Positions 20,387 to 30,689 of a stretch of DNA of 64,000 nucleotides are shown here, one piece after another. Where the stretch lies: the NCBI RefSeq assembly GCF_905171765.1, contig NC_053390.1:139905468-139969467 (forward strand). Reading direction: 5' to 3'. The position numbers were made by a program, and so were the translations under genes. The notes below the pieces were generated by a model, which was not told where the DNA came from, searched no databases, and saw only the letters and a list, made by a program, of their open reading frames with translations. The stretch's first letter is position 1; every line of letters begins with the position of its first letter. This stretch comes from Bufo bufo. Taxonomy: Eukaryota > Chordata > Amphibia > Anura > Bufonidae.

Positions 20387-23341
20387 AGGTAATTCCTCCC
20401 CTGGACTGGATGGACTCCCGTATGAGTTTTATCGTAAATATAGGAGGTGATTCTACCCTATCTGTGGAGAACACTCTCTGATTCAATAAAGGAGGGAGCT
20501 ATTCCAGATATAATGACAGAGGCAGTGATTACAGTGATATTAAAGAAGGGTAAAGACCCCAATGATTTGGGGTCATATATAGTGTTGATCACGAATATTC
20601 GAATTTCGAATTTTTATCTCGAATATATGTACTTCGAAAATTCGCGAATATTTTTAATATAGTGATATATTCGTAATTTTGAATATTCTAATTTTTTTTT
20701 TCATCAGTACACATGATCCCTCCCTGCTTCTAGCTTGTGGGCCAATGAAAAGGCTGCAGTATATTTGACTAGGAGTAGTGTTGTTTGCGAATTTTCGTAA
20801 TGCGAATTTTTCAACTTACAACTATTAGACAAAGAAGATTATAGCACTATATTAGCTAAATTGCTCTATATTCGTTTTTTTTTTAAATATTCGCTATATA
20901 TTCTTGTTTTAGAATATTACGAATATTCGAAAAAACAAAGTTATAGCAATATAGCAAATATTCGAAAAAAAAAACTAATATAGAGCAATTTAGCTAATAT
21001 AGTGCTATAATTGAAAAATTTGCAATAAAAGTTTGCATTACGAAAATTCGGATATTACACGATCATTACCTTGCCGATTTTTCGAGTAAAAAAATTGTAG
21101 AATATAACGAATATTTGAATTTGTGAATATTCGCCGAATATTCTACAAAATATTCGCGAAATATCGCAAATTCGAATATGACCCCTGCCGCTCATCACTA
21201 GTCATATAGACCTATCTATCTCCTTAATACAGATGTTAAACTTCTGGCAAAAATTTTGGCGTGGAGGTTATCCAGCGTTATGACATCAATTATACATCCA
21301 GACCAAAAAGGCTTTATGCCTAATAAAGGGACCCATTACAATCTCCATCGGCTTTTTGCCAACCTGCAGTCTTCCGGATGGTCTTCTCGTTCCGTATTGT
21401 CTATTGATGCCTCTAAAGCCTTTGATAGGGTTGAGTGGGGGTTCCTTTGGAGAGTGTTTCTGAAGATGGGCTTTGGCCCCAGATTTAGTAATATGATCAA
21501 ACTTCTGTATAGATCTCCCACTGCAAGATTAAATATAAATGGCAGCCTTACAAAAAGTTTTTCTATGACTAGAGGCACTCGCCAGGGATGCCCACTCTCT
21601 CCTCTTTTATTTGATATCTATATTGAGGCTCTGGCTGCTAGGGTCAGACAAGACCCCAGGATTTTAGGATTTGGGGTATTAGGAACGGAAGATCGTATTT
21701 CACTATATGCAGACGATATTTTATTTTATATTCAACAGACTCAAGTTAACTTGTTATATATTACTCAAATGATCAATCAGTTTGGAGAAGTCTCAGGTCT
21801 GGATGTAAATTGGGAAAAAACTACTCTTATGCTATTGGATAATATGTCCTTAGATAAATCTGCACTCCCCACGCTAAAAATCTCTGAGTCCTTTCAGTAT
21901 TTAGGTATTACAATCTCTCCAAGGGTGGAAGATTTTATCCCGCTGAATCTAATGCCACTTATAAATAAGTTGAGGTCTAAAATAACAACATGGCTTCGCC
22001 TATCGCTATCAAAGGCCGATAGAATATCTTTAGTCAAGATGATGATTCTCCCCCAGCTACTTTTCTCTTTAGGAATTCTCCAGTTTGGATCGGGGATAGG
22101 TTCTTTAAATTAATAGAGAGAATTATTAGCGATCTACTCTGGGGGAGGAAGCGTATCAGACTTAAACTAGAGCATTGGTATAAACCCTTGGAGAGGGGAG
22201 GACTTAATTTCCCCTGCTTCAAGGGATATTTCTTAGCTATTCAGCTTTGCTTTTTTCGGGAATGGAATGATAGCCCGCTATGTAGGTATTTACTGAATAA
22301 ATCCCCATATGATAATTTTTTTTTCGTTGTTGGAGTCAGATCAATTGACCAATTCCGATAAGGAATATAAATTCGCCAGGAACCTTATTATGAAGTCATG
22401 GTATTGTATTCGATTTTGGTTTGGATTGAAGGGTTCAATAGGTTGCATGCCTTTGTGGTACAATAGGCACTTTCAAACTTTAGTTTAATTAGGTAGAGAT
22501 TCATATTGGCAAAAAAGTAATATATTATACGTCACACAGGTAGTAGATAATGGTGATATAGTTTCATTTATGGTATTATCACAAAAAGAAAGAACACAGA
22601 AATGAACATGGTTTCGTTACATACAGTTAAGATCGGCACTTTTAAGTATTAAAAAAAAATTAGGTTTGAAATACAACTTTTACACAGTTTAATGAGTTGA
22701 TAGGGAACTTGGAGCATAGGATGAAGATTTCCCAACTTTATAGAAATATAATTAGAGCACGATTCCTAGATACTCTTTCTCCAGGACAGAGGGCTTGGCA
22801 AAATGAATGTGCAATGACTTCTTTGGATGATAGGGAAGAGGTATTTCAGGATTTAAAAGTGGTTTCACATAATTTCAATCACGTTGTGGTGCAGTTTAAT
22901 ATTTTGCATAGACTCTATGTTACATCTCTTTGGCTTAGAAGATGTGGTATTAGGGGTGATTCCAACTGCCCGAGGTGTGATATTCCTGATGCGGATTATT
23001 TGCATATTTTTTAGTCTTGTTCAGAGCTGAAACATTACTGGGGGACTATTCATGAATACATAGAGGGAAAGTTGAATGTACGGATACCCTTTACTGCTGA
23101 ATGCTGGGTATTGGGTAATCTTGCCAAGGTGGGATGTCAGCAGGATAAAAAAAAACTTCTCTATAAGATAATGTTTTTGGCCAGATTGTTAATAGCGCGA
23201 TCTTGGTTTGCGCGAGATGCCCCTAGTATGAATATTTGGTTAAATATGATAAACACTAATAAGAGATATGAATACACTTTATACAAGCAAAGAAATAGCG
23301 AGACAAAATGGCTTAGAATTTGGGGAGATTGGAGCCCTTAG
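20387..23341 (+). pseudogene. LINE ORF2 fragment: reverse transcriptase and C-terminal domain
   Basis: Before the MITE, the frame has the SSPGLDGLPYEFY fingers motif and then, in a shifted frame, a KKGKDPNDLGSY-type motif. After it, 21256-22113 gives DQKGFMPN, SIDASKAFDRVEW, GTRQGCPLSPLLFDIY and SLYADDILFY (the YADD catalytic box), then LGITIS. This is the L1/Tx1-type order. The frame shifts near 22080 (SLGILQFG) and more stops follow. A late segment (22697-23341) has a CPRC...H-type cysteine-histidine motif common in L1/Tx1 C-termini. The endonuclease domain and ORF1 are missing through 5' truncation. It is inactive. Confidence 0.88.
20580..21200. mobile_element. AT-rich hAT MITE inserted in the LINE
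   Basis: This 621-bp element is flanked by GTCATATA on both sides (20572-20579 and 21201-21208), an 8-bp hAT duplication. Its ends are TAGTGTTGATC and, read inward from the right, TAGTGATGAGC. The interior is rich in CGAATATTCG words and codes for nothing. The same family occurs at 57618-59862. Confidence 0.9.
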
Positions 23342-23563
23342 AGCTTCCTCCGCTCTCTTTAGCTCTCTAGTTCTCTTAATCTCTCCACCGTCGTGTTACG
23401 GGGCGGAGGTGGTGAGGGAGGACGCACCATGGGAGGGGATTGGGAGGTTATTTTTGTTTTGGGGGAAAAAAATGTTAAGATTTATATGTCTCTATTTTAT
23501 TGTTGTTAAGATTTGAAATATAATAAAGAAAGTTTAAAAAAAAAAAAAAAGATTGCAGCCCGC

Positions 23564-23755
23564 ATGTGTTCGCTGCACACAGACCCTCTGCTTCACAAAA
23601 CACTCTCCCCCTCCTGATACACTGAGGGTTGTTTTTAAGCCCTTGAGTACGTCCAGCTGGTCTCACCTGTGGTGGAATAGGGGTGTGGAACGTACTATCC
23701 ACCCCTTCTAGGCCTCTAACCTGCATGTGACCTGTCACTGTCTCACAAAATACAT
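23564..23755. other. Unclassified flank of the LINE
   Basis: This short stretch continues the DNA interrupted by the LINE. I see no gene or transposon end. Confidence 0.4.
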
Positions 23756-23758
23756 ATA

Positions 23759-23796
<38 letters not shown>

Positions 23797-23824
23797 CATA
23801 TATATATATATATATATATATATA
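23756..23824. repeat. (TA)n microsatellite
   Basis: Nearly pure alternating TA runs are broken once by ACACCA. Confidence 0.9.
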
Positions 23825-24508
23825 GTAGAAGAGATCACAGCACTCCAAACATAGATCTTTAGATCAAGGTCTGGATCATAAGCTCTAAGCTTCTATCTAT
23901 TGCAAGCTCCAGTGCTGTTGTTTTTTTTTGTTTTTTTTAAACGCACCCAGATAGAAATGACAGATTGCTGCAAAACTGAGCATACAGGTAGATCTAGAAA
24001 ATTATTACAGGTGTGGTCTGATTAGACACTGGGTCTTGGTGCAAGAGGGCTTAAAAGTGCTTCCCCCACTGCCCTATAAAAAGGCTATCAGAGGCAACTT
24101 TTGGGTAGTGTACCTTTTGGTGAGCTATCATTGAAAGCCAGACATACTTCTGCAGTGCACTCAAAGACATTTTGCCCAGTTGACAGACTTTGAGAGGGGA
24201 TCATGAAGAAAAAGTTAATATAAGGCACTTACTAATGTACTGTGATTGTCCATATTGCTGGCTTCATTCATTTTTCCATCACATTTTTCCACACTGCGGT
24301 TTAGATAGAAAGTGGCCGAGACAGGAGCTGCTGTGCACCACATCTATGGCCACCACTACTGGATTTCAGGGTCATCATAAGTATAGATGAGCAAAATTTT
24401 AAAAAATTTGATTCAGCTGCTTTGCCAAATTTCACAAAGAAATTTGCTTTGTGTCACGAAGCGCATTTCTTTGTTAGTAGCTGGTGCAATGATGGGGAAC
24501 TGCGTTTT
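23825..24508. other. Unclassified repeats, including a truncated hAT-like end and possible Tc1 trace
   Basis: TAGATGAGCAAAATTTT at about 24386 resembles the TAGGGATGAGC class of hAT ends, but the partner end is missing. Near 24180 the plus strand reads LTDFERG, like the N-terminus of some Tc1/IS630 transposases, then degenerates. Both identifications are weak. Confidence 0.35.
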
Positions 24509-24844
24509 TTGCGTTCCGTATACGGACCATATATGGAACCATTCAGTTCAATGTATCTGCAAAAAAAGGAAGGTACTCCATATGCCTTCCGTTTCCGTAT
24601 TTCAGTTTCGTTCAAACATAGAACATGTCCTATTATTGCCCGCAAATCACGTTCCGTGGCTCCATTCAAGTCAATGGTTCCTCAAAAAAAACTGAGTGCA
24701 TACGGAATACATCCGTATGTTTTCCTTATCCGTTCCGTTTTTGCGGAACCATCTATTGAAAATGTTATGCCCAACTCAATTTTTTTATGTACCGTATATA
24801 CTCTAGGGGCCCCCCAGGAGATAATGAGTAAAGCCCTGGATTAT

Positions 24845-25033
24845 TTATTTGGATATCTTACTTTGTCTTAGCTCCGGTAATAGCAGGCAGTGCGGGGGGC
24901 GGCGCTCACTCACTGACGTCACGCGCCTGCGCCGCCTAGTGGGAGGAGCAGGCGCGTGACGTCAGTGAGCGAGCGCCGCCCCCCGCACTGCCTGCTATTA
25001 CCGGAGCTAAGACAAAGTAAGATATCCAAATAA
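24845..25033. repeat. Near-perfect 86-bp-arm palindrome
   Basis: 24845-24930 is the reverse complement of 24948-25033, with one mismatch I could see, around a 17-base loop. The arms are very GC-rich near the centre (GGGGGGCGGCGCTC, TGACGTCACGCGCCTGC). In single-stranded form it would make a very stable hairpin. Confidence 0.93.
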
Positions 25034-25119
25034 TCAGAGTAAAGAGCTCAGCAATGAGCAATGATTAAAGTTAAAGTAGTTACTGATTAGTTTATAAATA
25101 TACTGCTGTGAGCGTCGGG

Positions 25120-25605
25120 GAGGGGATCTGTGGATGGCACTGTAGGGGGATCTGTGGATGGCAGTGCCATCCACAGATCCCCCTACAGTGCCATCAACAG
25201 ATCCCCCCTCCCTAAACAGTGCCATCCACAGATCTCCCCCCTAAACAGTGCCATCCACAGATCTCCCCCCTAAACAGTGCCATCCACAGATCCCCCCTAA
25301 ACAGTGCCATCCACAGATCCCCCCTAAACAGTGCCATCCACAGATCCCCCCTAAACAGTGCCATCCACAGATCCCCCCTAAACAGTGCCATCCACAGATC
25401 CCCCCTCGCCGAAACAGTGCCATCATGGCACTGTTTAGGGGAGGGGGGATCTGTGGATGTCACTGTTTAGGGGGGATCTGTGGATGGCACTGTTTAGGGG
25501 GGATCTCTGGATGGCACTGTTTAGGGGGGAGATCTGTGGATGGCACTGTTTAGGGGGGAGATCTGTGGATGGCACTGTTTAGGGGGGAGATCTGTGGATG
25601 GCTCC
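25120..25605. repeat. Head-to-head inverted minisatellite (27-29-bp unit)
   Basis: About nine CAGTGCCATCCACAGATC-type units run one way from about 25160. After a centre near 25414-25432 (CAGTGCCATCATGGCACTG), about six complementary GATCTGTGGATGGCACTG units run the other way. The spacers are C-run CTAAA or its complement. Open frames on both strands here are repeat artefacts. Confidence 0.93.
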
Positions 25606-25740
25606 CTGTATTTAATGCAGAGTGTGTGTGCATTAAATACAGGAAGTCAGAGTCAGACTCCCATCAATCTGAGTCACCCTCTTGCAGATGTGTGTATATA
25701 ATGTAGAGTGTGTGCATTATATACACATACACTCTGCATT
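25606..25740. repeat. Two small hairpins
   Basis: CTGTATTTAATGCA pairs with TGCATTAAATACAG, and GTGTATATAATG pairs with CATTATATACAC. They continue the foldback character of the element. Confidence 0.8.
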
Positions 25741-26223
25741 ATAGCTGCATTTCCCACCCTAGTCTTATACTCGAGTCAATAATTTTTCCCATTTTTTTGG
25801 GGTAAAATTAGGGGCCTCGGCTTATATTCGGGTCGGCTTATACTCGAGTATATACGCTACTTACTGTTTAAACATTATTGTATGCTTCCGTTTCCGATCC
25901 GCAAAAAATGAATCACAAACGGAAAAACGAAAAAGTAAAACGAAACAGAAGCGGAACGGAAACACTACTGAAACAAAAAAAAATGAAAAACGGATCTGTT
26001 TAAAACGAACAGCAAAACCATACGGTCGTGTGCAGGAGGCCTTAAGGAGATTTGGAGATTTTCTTTTTGTAAGGAAAGATGCTTCTAGATTCAATCTTTT
26101 CTATATTTCTATTTATATTCAAATCCTTGTGTATATAGTCACATAACACTGACATATTCTGTAGTTTTGTACCGAGATTGTCACCATTCTTAGCAATCTA
26201 TAAGAAACTATATAAACTGTATA

Positions 26224-27162
26224 CAGTACAGACCAAAAGTTTGGACACACCTTCTCATTCAAAGAGTTTTCTTTATTTTCATGACTATGAAAATTGTAGA
26301 TTCACACTGAAGGCATCAAAACTATTAATTAACACATGTGGAATTATATACATAACAAACAAGTGTGAAACAACTGAAAATATGTAATATTCTAGGTTCT
26401 TCAAAGTAGCCACCTTTTGCTTTGATTACTGCTTTGCACACTCTTGGCATTCTCTTGATGAGCTTCAAGAGGTAGTCCCCTGAAATGGTTTTCACTTCAC
26501 AGGTGTGCCCTGTCAGGTTTAATAAGTGGGATTTCTTGCCTTATAAATGGGGTTGGGACCATCAGTTGCGTTGAGGAGAAGTCAGGTGGATACACAGCTG
26601 ATAATCCTACTGAATAGACTGTTAGAATTTGTATTATGGCAAGAAAAAAGCAGCTTAGTAAAGAAAAACGAGTGGCCATCATTACTTTAAGAAATTAAGG
26701 TCAGTCAGTCAGCCAAAAAATTGGGAAAACTTTGAAAGTAAGGGCTATTTGACCATGAAGGAGAGTGATGGGGTGCTGCGCCAGATGACCTGGCCTCCAC
26801 AGTCACCGGACCTGAACCCAATCGAGATGGTTTGGGGTGAGCTGGACCGCAGAGTGAAGGCAAAAGGGCCAACAAGTGCTAAGCATCTCTGGGAATTCCT
26901 TCAAGACTGTTGGAAGACCATTTCAGGGGACTACCTCTTGAAGCTCATCAAGAGAATGCCAAGAGTGCGCAAAGCAGTAATCAAAGCAAAAGGTGGCTAC
27001 TTTGAAGAACCTAGAATATGACATATTTTCAGTTGTTTCACACTTGTTTGTTATGTATATAATTTAACATGTGTTAATTCATAGTTTTGATGCCTTCATA
27101 GTCATGAAAATAAAGAAAACTCTTTGAATGAGAAGGTGTGTCCAAACTTTTGGTCTGTACTG
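26224..27162 (+). mobile_element. Tc1-like transposon, internally deleted (939 bp)
   Basis: The ends CAGTACAGACCAAAAGTTTG and its complement are intact, with TA duplications at 26222-26223 and 27163-27164. Unit 2 near 41518-41523 shows the empty site. This terminal sequence is widespread among vertebrate Tc1-like elements. Only the two ends of the transposase gene remain. Confidence 0.93.
26636..27021 (+). pseudogene. Tc1 transposase remnant (N- and C-terminal pieces)
   Basis: The ATG at 26636 begins MARKKQLSKEKRVAIITLRN and then meets a stop. A large deletion follows, and the frame resumes with PPQSPDLNPIEMVWGELDRR, the segment around the final catalytic Glu, ending at 27021. Both catalytic Asp residues are gone, so no active enzyme could be made. 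The element is non-autonomous. Confidence 0.88.
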
Positions 27163-27559
27163 TACATGGGCTAAAAAAAGAAAAAAATACTGTATTTTCC
27201 GCTTTTTAAAACACACTTTTTCCGCCCAAAAGGTGGTAGAAAATTTCAGTGCATCCTATAAAGGAAATACTAGTGAGCGCTTCCATTATTGATGCCCTCA
27301 CTATTATGCAGTCGCTGGAAGGGAACCTCTGTCGCACATGCACCTTTCCCTGCTTGATCTTCTCCGAGTGCCGCGCTGCACTGTTGCAACTGTATAGAGC
27401 ATCAGGATCAAGTGCACACACTATGACCTGACACTGCATGCAGTCAGGTGACAGTGCAGCGCGGGCTCAGAGAACATCAGGGAGTGCGACTGCAGCAGAG
27501 ACCCCTAGACCTGGAGAGTAGCGGTGAAGCAGGAAAGGTAAGTGAATTTTTTTTTTTTT

Positions 27560-27830
27560 TTATATCTGATAGGCATCTGATCTGAATTCTGACATAGGGC
27601 GTTGTGATTTGAGCTCTGAAGGGTGTCTGATCTAAGTTGGGGGTCTGATCTGAGGTCTGACATAGGGGTTCTGATCTGAGGTTTAATATGGGGCTCTTAT
27701 CTAAGGTCTGATATGGGGGTCTGATCTGAAGTCTGATGAAGACTGAGGGTGTAGTTTAAGGTTCTGATGAAGATTGCGTGTCTGTTCTGAGGTCTAATGA
27801 AAAATATTTTTGAATCCAGAGGAAAAGAAA
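27560..27830 (+). repeat. Degenerate GGTCTGATCTGA-type minisatellite
   Basis: Loose repeats of GGGGTCTGATCTGAGGTCTGA-like words continue for about 250 bp. The same block occurs in unit 2 at about 41930-42170, so it predates the duplication. Confidence 0.7.
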
Positions 27831-28002
27831 AAAGGCTGGTTGTGAGAGATCCATTTATATAAGCCGGCATATAGCGCGAGTTTGCGCGTTGTGTGCTTGA
27901 TTTAAGGGTGTTTGTATAAGTGTGCGACTTTAGATTAAGTGACTTCAGATTCAGGGACTTCAGTGGGGGACTGCAGTAAATCAGTTTCTTATTACTGCAT
28001 TA

Positions 28003-29560
28003 CAGGGAGTGCAGAATTATTAGGCAAGTTGTATTTTTGAGGATTAATTTTATTATTGAACAACAACCATGTTCTCAATGAACCCAAAAAACTCATTAAT
28101 ATCAAAGCTGAATATTTTTGGAAGTAGTTTTTAGTTTGTTTTTAGTTTTAGCTATTTTAGTGGGATATCTGTGTGTGCAGGTGACTATTACTGTGCATAA
28201 TTATTAGGCAACTTAACAAAAAACTATTATATACCCATTTCAATTATTTATTTTTACCAGTGAAACCAATATAACATCTCAACATTCACAAATATACATT
28301 TCTGACATTCAAAAACAAAAACAAATCAGTGACCAATATAGCCACCTTTCTTTGCAAGGACACTCAAAAGCCTGCCATCCATGGATTCTGTCAGTGTTTT
28401 GATCTGTTCACCATCAACATTGCGTGCAGCAGCAACCACAGCCTCCCAGACACTGTTCAGAGAGGTGTACTGTTTTCCCTCCTTGTAAATCTCACATTTG
28501 ATGATAGACCACAGGTTCTCAATGGGGTTCAGATCAGGTGAACAAGGAGGCCATGTCATTAGATTTTCTTCTTTTATACCCTTTCTTGCCAGCCACGCTG
28601 TGGAGTACTTGGACGCGTGTGATGGAGCATTGTCCTGCATGAAAATCATGTTTTTCTTGAAGGATGCAGACTTCTTCCTGTACCACTGCTTGAAGAAGGT
28701 GTCTTCCAGAAACTGGCAGTAGGACTGGGAGTTGAGCTTGACTCCATCCTCAACCCGAAAAGGCCCCACAAGCTCATCTTTGATGATACCAGCCCAAACC
28801 AGTACTCCACCTCCACCTTGCTGGCGTCTGAGTCGGACTGGAGCTCTCTGCCCTTTACCAATCCAGCCACGGGCCCATCCATCTGGCCCATCAAGACTCA
28901 CTCTCATTTCATCAGTCCATAAAACCTTAGAAAAATCAGTCTTGAGATATTTCTTGGCCCAGTCTTGACGTTTCAGCTTGTGTGTCTTGTTCAGTGGTGG
29001 TCGTCTTTCAGCCTTTCTTACCTTGGCCATGTCTCTGAGTATTGCACACCTTGTGCTTTTGGGCACTCCAGTGATGTTGCAGCTCTGAAATATGGCCAAA
29101 CTGGTGGCAAGTGGCATCTTGGCAGCTGCAAGCTTGACTTTTCTCAGTTCATGGGCAGTTATTTTGCGCCTTGGTTTTTCCACACGCTTCTTGCGACCCT
29201 GTTGACTATTTTGAATGAAACGCTTGATTGTTCGATGATCATGCTTCAGAAGCTTTGCAATTTTAAGAGTGCTGCATCCCTCTGCAAGATATCTCACTAT
29301 TTTTTACTTTTCTGAGCCTGTCAAGTCCTTCTTTTGACCCATTTTGCCAAAGGAAAGGAAGTTGCCTAATAATTATGCACACCTGATATAGGGTGTTGAT
29401 GTCATTAGACCACACCCCTTCTCATTACAGAGATGCACATCACCTAATATGCTTAATTGGTAGTAGGCTTTCGAGCCTATACAGCTTGGAGTAAGACAAC
29501 ATGCATAAAGAGGATGATGTGGTCAAAATACTCATTTGCCTAATAATTCTGCACGCAGTG
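28003..29560 (-). mobile_element. Tc1/mariner DD37E transposon, copy 2
   Basis: It is almost identical to the element at 1574-3106. TA lies on both sides (28001-28002 and 29561-29562). Unit 2 at 42357-42366 has the clean empty site GCATTATATTGTAT. The outermost right-end bases have changed (GCACGCAGTG instead of GCACTCCCTG), and a short extra segment (AAGACAACATGCATAAAGAG) near 29490 is absent from copy 1. Confidence 0.95.
28326..29342 (-). pseudogene. Tc1/mariner DD37E transposase, early stop codon (copy 2)
   Basis: From the presumptive ATG (29342-29340), codon 13 is TAA (29306-29304), exactly as in copy 1. The following 323-codon frame has the full HTH region and DD37E triad. It differs from copy 1 by only two residues that I see (CSTLK for CSTPK, LKHDH for LKRDH). 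The stop shared by two independent insertions means it arose before either moved here. Either the source element is already defective and mobilised in trans, or an unusual start is used. Confidence 0.85.
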
Positions 29561-29648
29561 TATATTGTATTTTTCGCTTTCTTTGTGTAATCCCCATCTA
29601 GTATGTGTTCCTATTATTGACAGCGCAGTCCAGTGCACATCTTCTCTG

Positions 29649-30581
29649 ATGTATGCAGTCCTAGAACAGTCATTTGAGGGTGCATATCATTGTTCAAAAT
29701 GTAAGCTAATTACCTGTTTTGAATCACAAATTGAGTATCTAAACGGGCGAGTTTTAACACTAAGAGGCGTTAACAATTTGGAAAAGAGTTTGCTGCTCAC
29801 TGAGCAAGCACTCTATGGGGTAGATGAGGGGGAGGGTGAAAGCGAGGAAACTGAGGAAAGTGAGGTAGCTAGCTGGGTAACAGTTAGAAAGCGGGGTAGA
29901 GGGAAGAGTGCCAGGGAGGCTAGCCCTGATCTGACACACCCCAACAAGTTTGCACGGTTGGCAGATGAGGGGGATGTCGGTTCAGAGACAGCACTGCTGC
30001 AGCTGGACACTTCCTCTGCCAGTCAGGGGAATGTCAGCTCCAGTAAGCAGGGGACCAGGAGAGCAGGGCAGGGCAGACAGGTGCTTGTAGTGGGAGACTC
30101 TATTATTAGGGGAACAGAAAGGGCAATCTGTCACAAAGACCGTGATCGACAATCAGTGGGTTGTCTTCCTGGCGCTAGAGTTCGACACATCGCAGATCGG
30201 GTTGACAGATTACTGGGAGGGGCTGGAGAAGATCCAGCGGTCATGGTCCATATCGGAACCAATGACAAAGTTAGAGGAAGGTGGAGAGTCCTTAAAAAGG
30301 ATTTTAGGGATTTAGGTCAAAAGCTTAGGGCAAGGACCTCAAAGTTAGTGTTTTCCGAAATACTGCCTGTACCACGAGCCACACAAGAAAGGCAGTGGGA
30401 GATTAGGGAGGTTAACAAGTGGCTCAAGAACTGGTGTAGGAAGGAGTGGTTTGAGTTTCTGGAGAACTGGGACAACTTCTCTGTCAGCCACAGGCTCTAT
30501 CGTATGGATGGGCTGCACCTCAATGGGGAAGGGGCAGCAGTGTTGGGAGAAAAATGGCTAGAAGGTTGGATGAGTGTTTAA
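29649..30581 (+). CDS. CR1 LINE ORF1 protein with SGNH esterase domain (unit 1)
   Basis: I start at the first in-frame ATG after the DD37E insertion, giving 310 aa with no internal stop. A Cys-rich patch (YHCSKCKLITC, about 13-23) recalls the N-terminal zinc-binding region of CR1 ORF1. An acidic and basic linker follows. The esterase blocks are complete: VVGDSIIRG (D150/S151), HIGTND (G203-D206) and DGLHLN (D287/H290). CR1 ORF1 proteins of this type are thought to act in the ribonucleoprotein. The true N-terminus may lie upstream and be disrupted. The host LINE is dead, so expression is unlikely. Confidence 0.8.
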   Translation: MYAVLEQSFEGAYHCSKCKLITCFESQIEYLNGRVLTLRGVNNLEKSLLLTEQALYGVDEGEGESEETEESEVASWVTVRKRGRGKSAREASPDLTHPNKFARLADEGDVGSETALLQLDTSSASQGNVSSSKQGTRRAGQGRQVLVVGDSIIRGTERAICHKDRDRQSVGCLPGARVRHIADRVDRLLGGAGEDPAVMVHIGTNDKVRGRWRVLKKDFRDLGQKLRARTSKLVFSEILPVPRATQERQWEIREVNKWLKNWCRKEWFEFLENWDNFSVSHRLYRMDGLHLNGEGAAVLGEKWLEGWMSV

Positions 30582-30689
30582 ACTAGGGACTAGAAAGAGG
30601 GTAATTACGTTATAGGATGGGAAGATAATGCAGATAGAGACCGGGGGCAAGGTAGTAGGACTGGGGGAGGAATGGAAGGAGGGATTAGA

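Larger units (their letters stand above)
20385..23550 (+). mobile_element. 5'-truncated Tx1/L1-like LINE
   Basis: The element starts inside reverse transcriptase and ends in an AATAAAGAAAG-type tail with a poly-A run (23536-23550). It is flanked by GATGGCAGCCCGC (20372-20384) and GATTGCAGCCCGC (23551-23563), a 13-bp target duplication with one mismatch. Target-primed insertion with 5' truncation explains this layout. A hAT MITE (20580-21200) later landed in it. Confidence 0.88.
24792..25857. mobile_element. Palindrome-rich TA-flanked element with inverted minisatellite
   Basis: The termini are CCGTATATACTC and, read inward from the right, GCGTATATACTC, flanked by TA (24790-24791 and 25858-25859). 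Unit 2 at about 41140-41150 provides the uninterrupted site. Inside are an 86-bp-arm hairpin, a head-to-head 27-29-bp tandem array and two small hairpins. It encodes nothing and must have moved with outside transposase. The TA duplication suggests a Tc1/mariner-like source, which is an inference. Confidence 0.8.
24509..26041. mobile_element. Harbinger-type MITE, unit 1 copy, left end missing and internally interrupted
   Basis: It matches the complete 512-bp copy at 40828-41339 (blocks GCGTTCCGTAT, CATGTCCTATTATTGCC, CCATCTATTGAAAATGTT). The right end GCAGGAGGCC is followed by TTA. A TA-flanked element at 24792-25857 splits it. The left terminus seen in unit 2 is absent here. Confidence 0.85.

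Noticed and set aside
25160..25420. Regular 27-29-bp repeats resembling a CRISPR array
   Set aside because: There are no unique spacers, the units invert halfway, and the context is eukaryotic. The same reasoning excludes the 39-, 141- and 295-bp arrays.
25212..25553. Overlapping repeat-protein frames on both strands
   Set aside because: They are translations of the inverted 27-29-bp minisatellite and mirror each other.
29565..29648. Upstream extension of the unit 1 CR1 ORF1
   Set aside because: It has no ATG and begins at the DD37E insertion edge. I placed the start at the first in-frame ATG, 29649.
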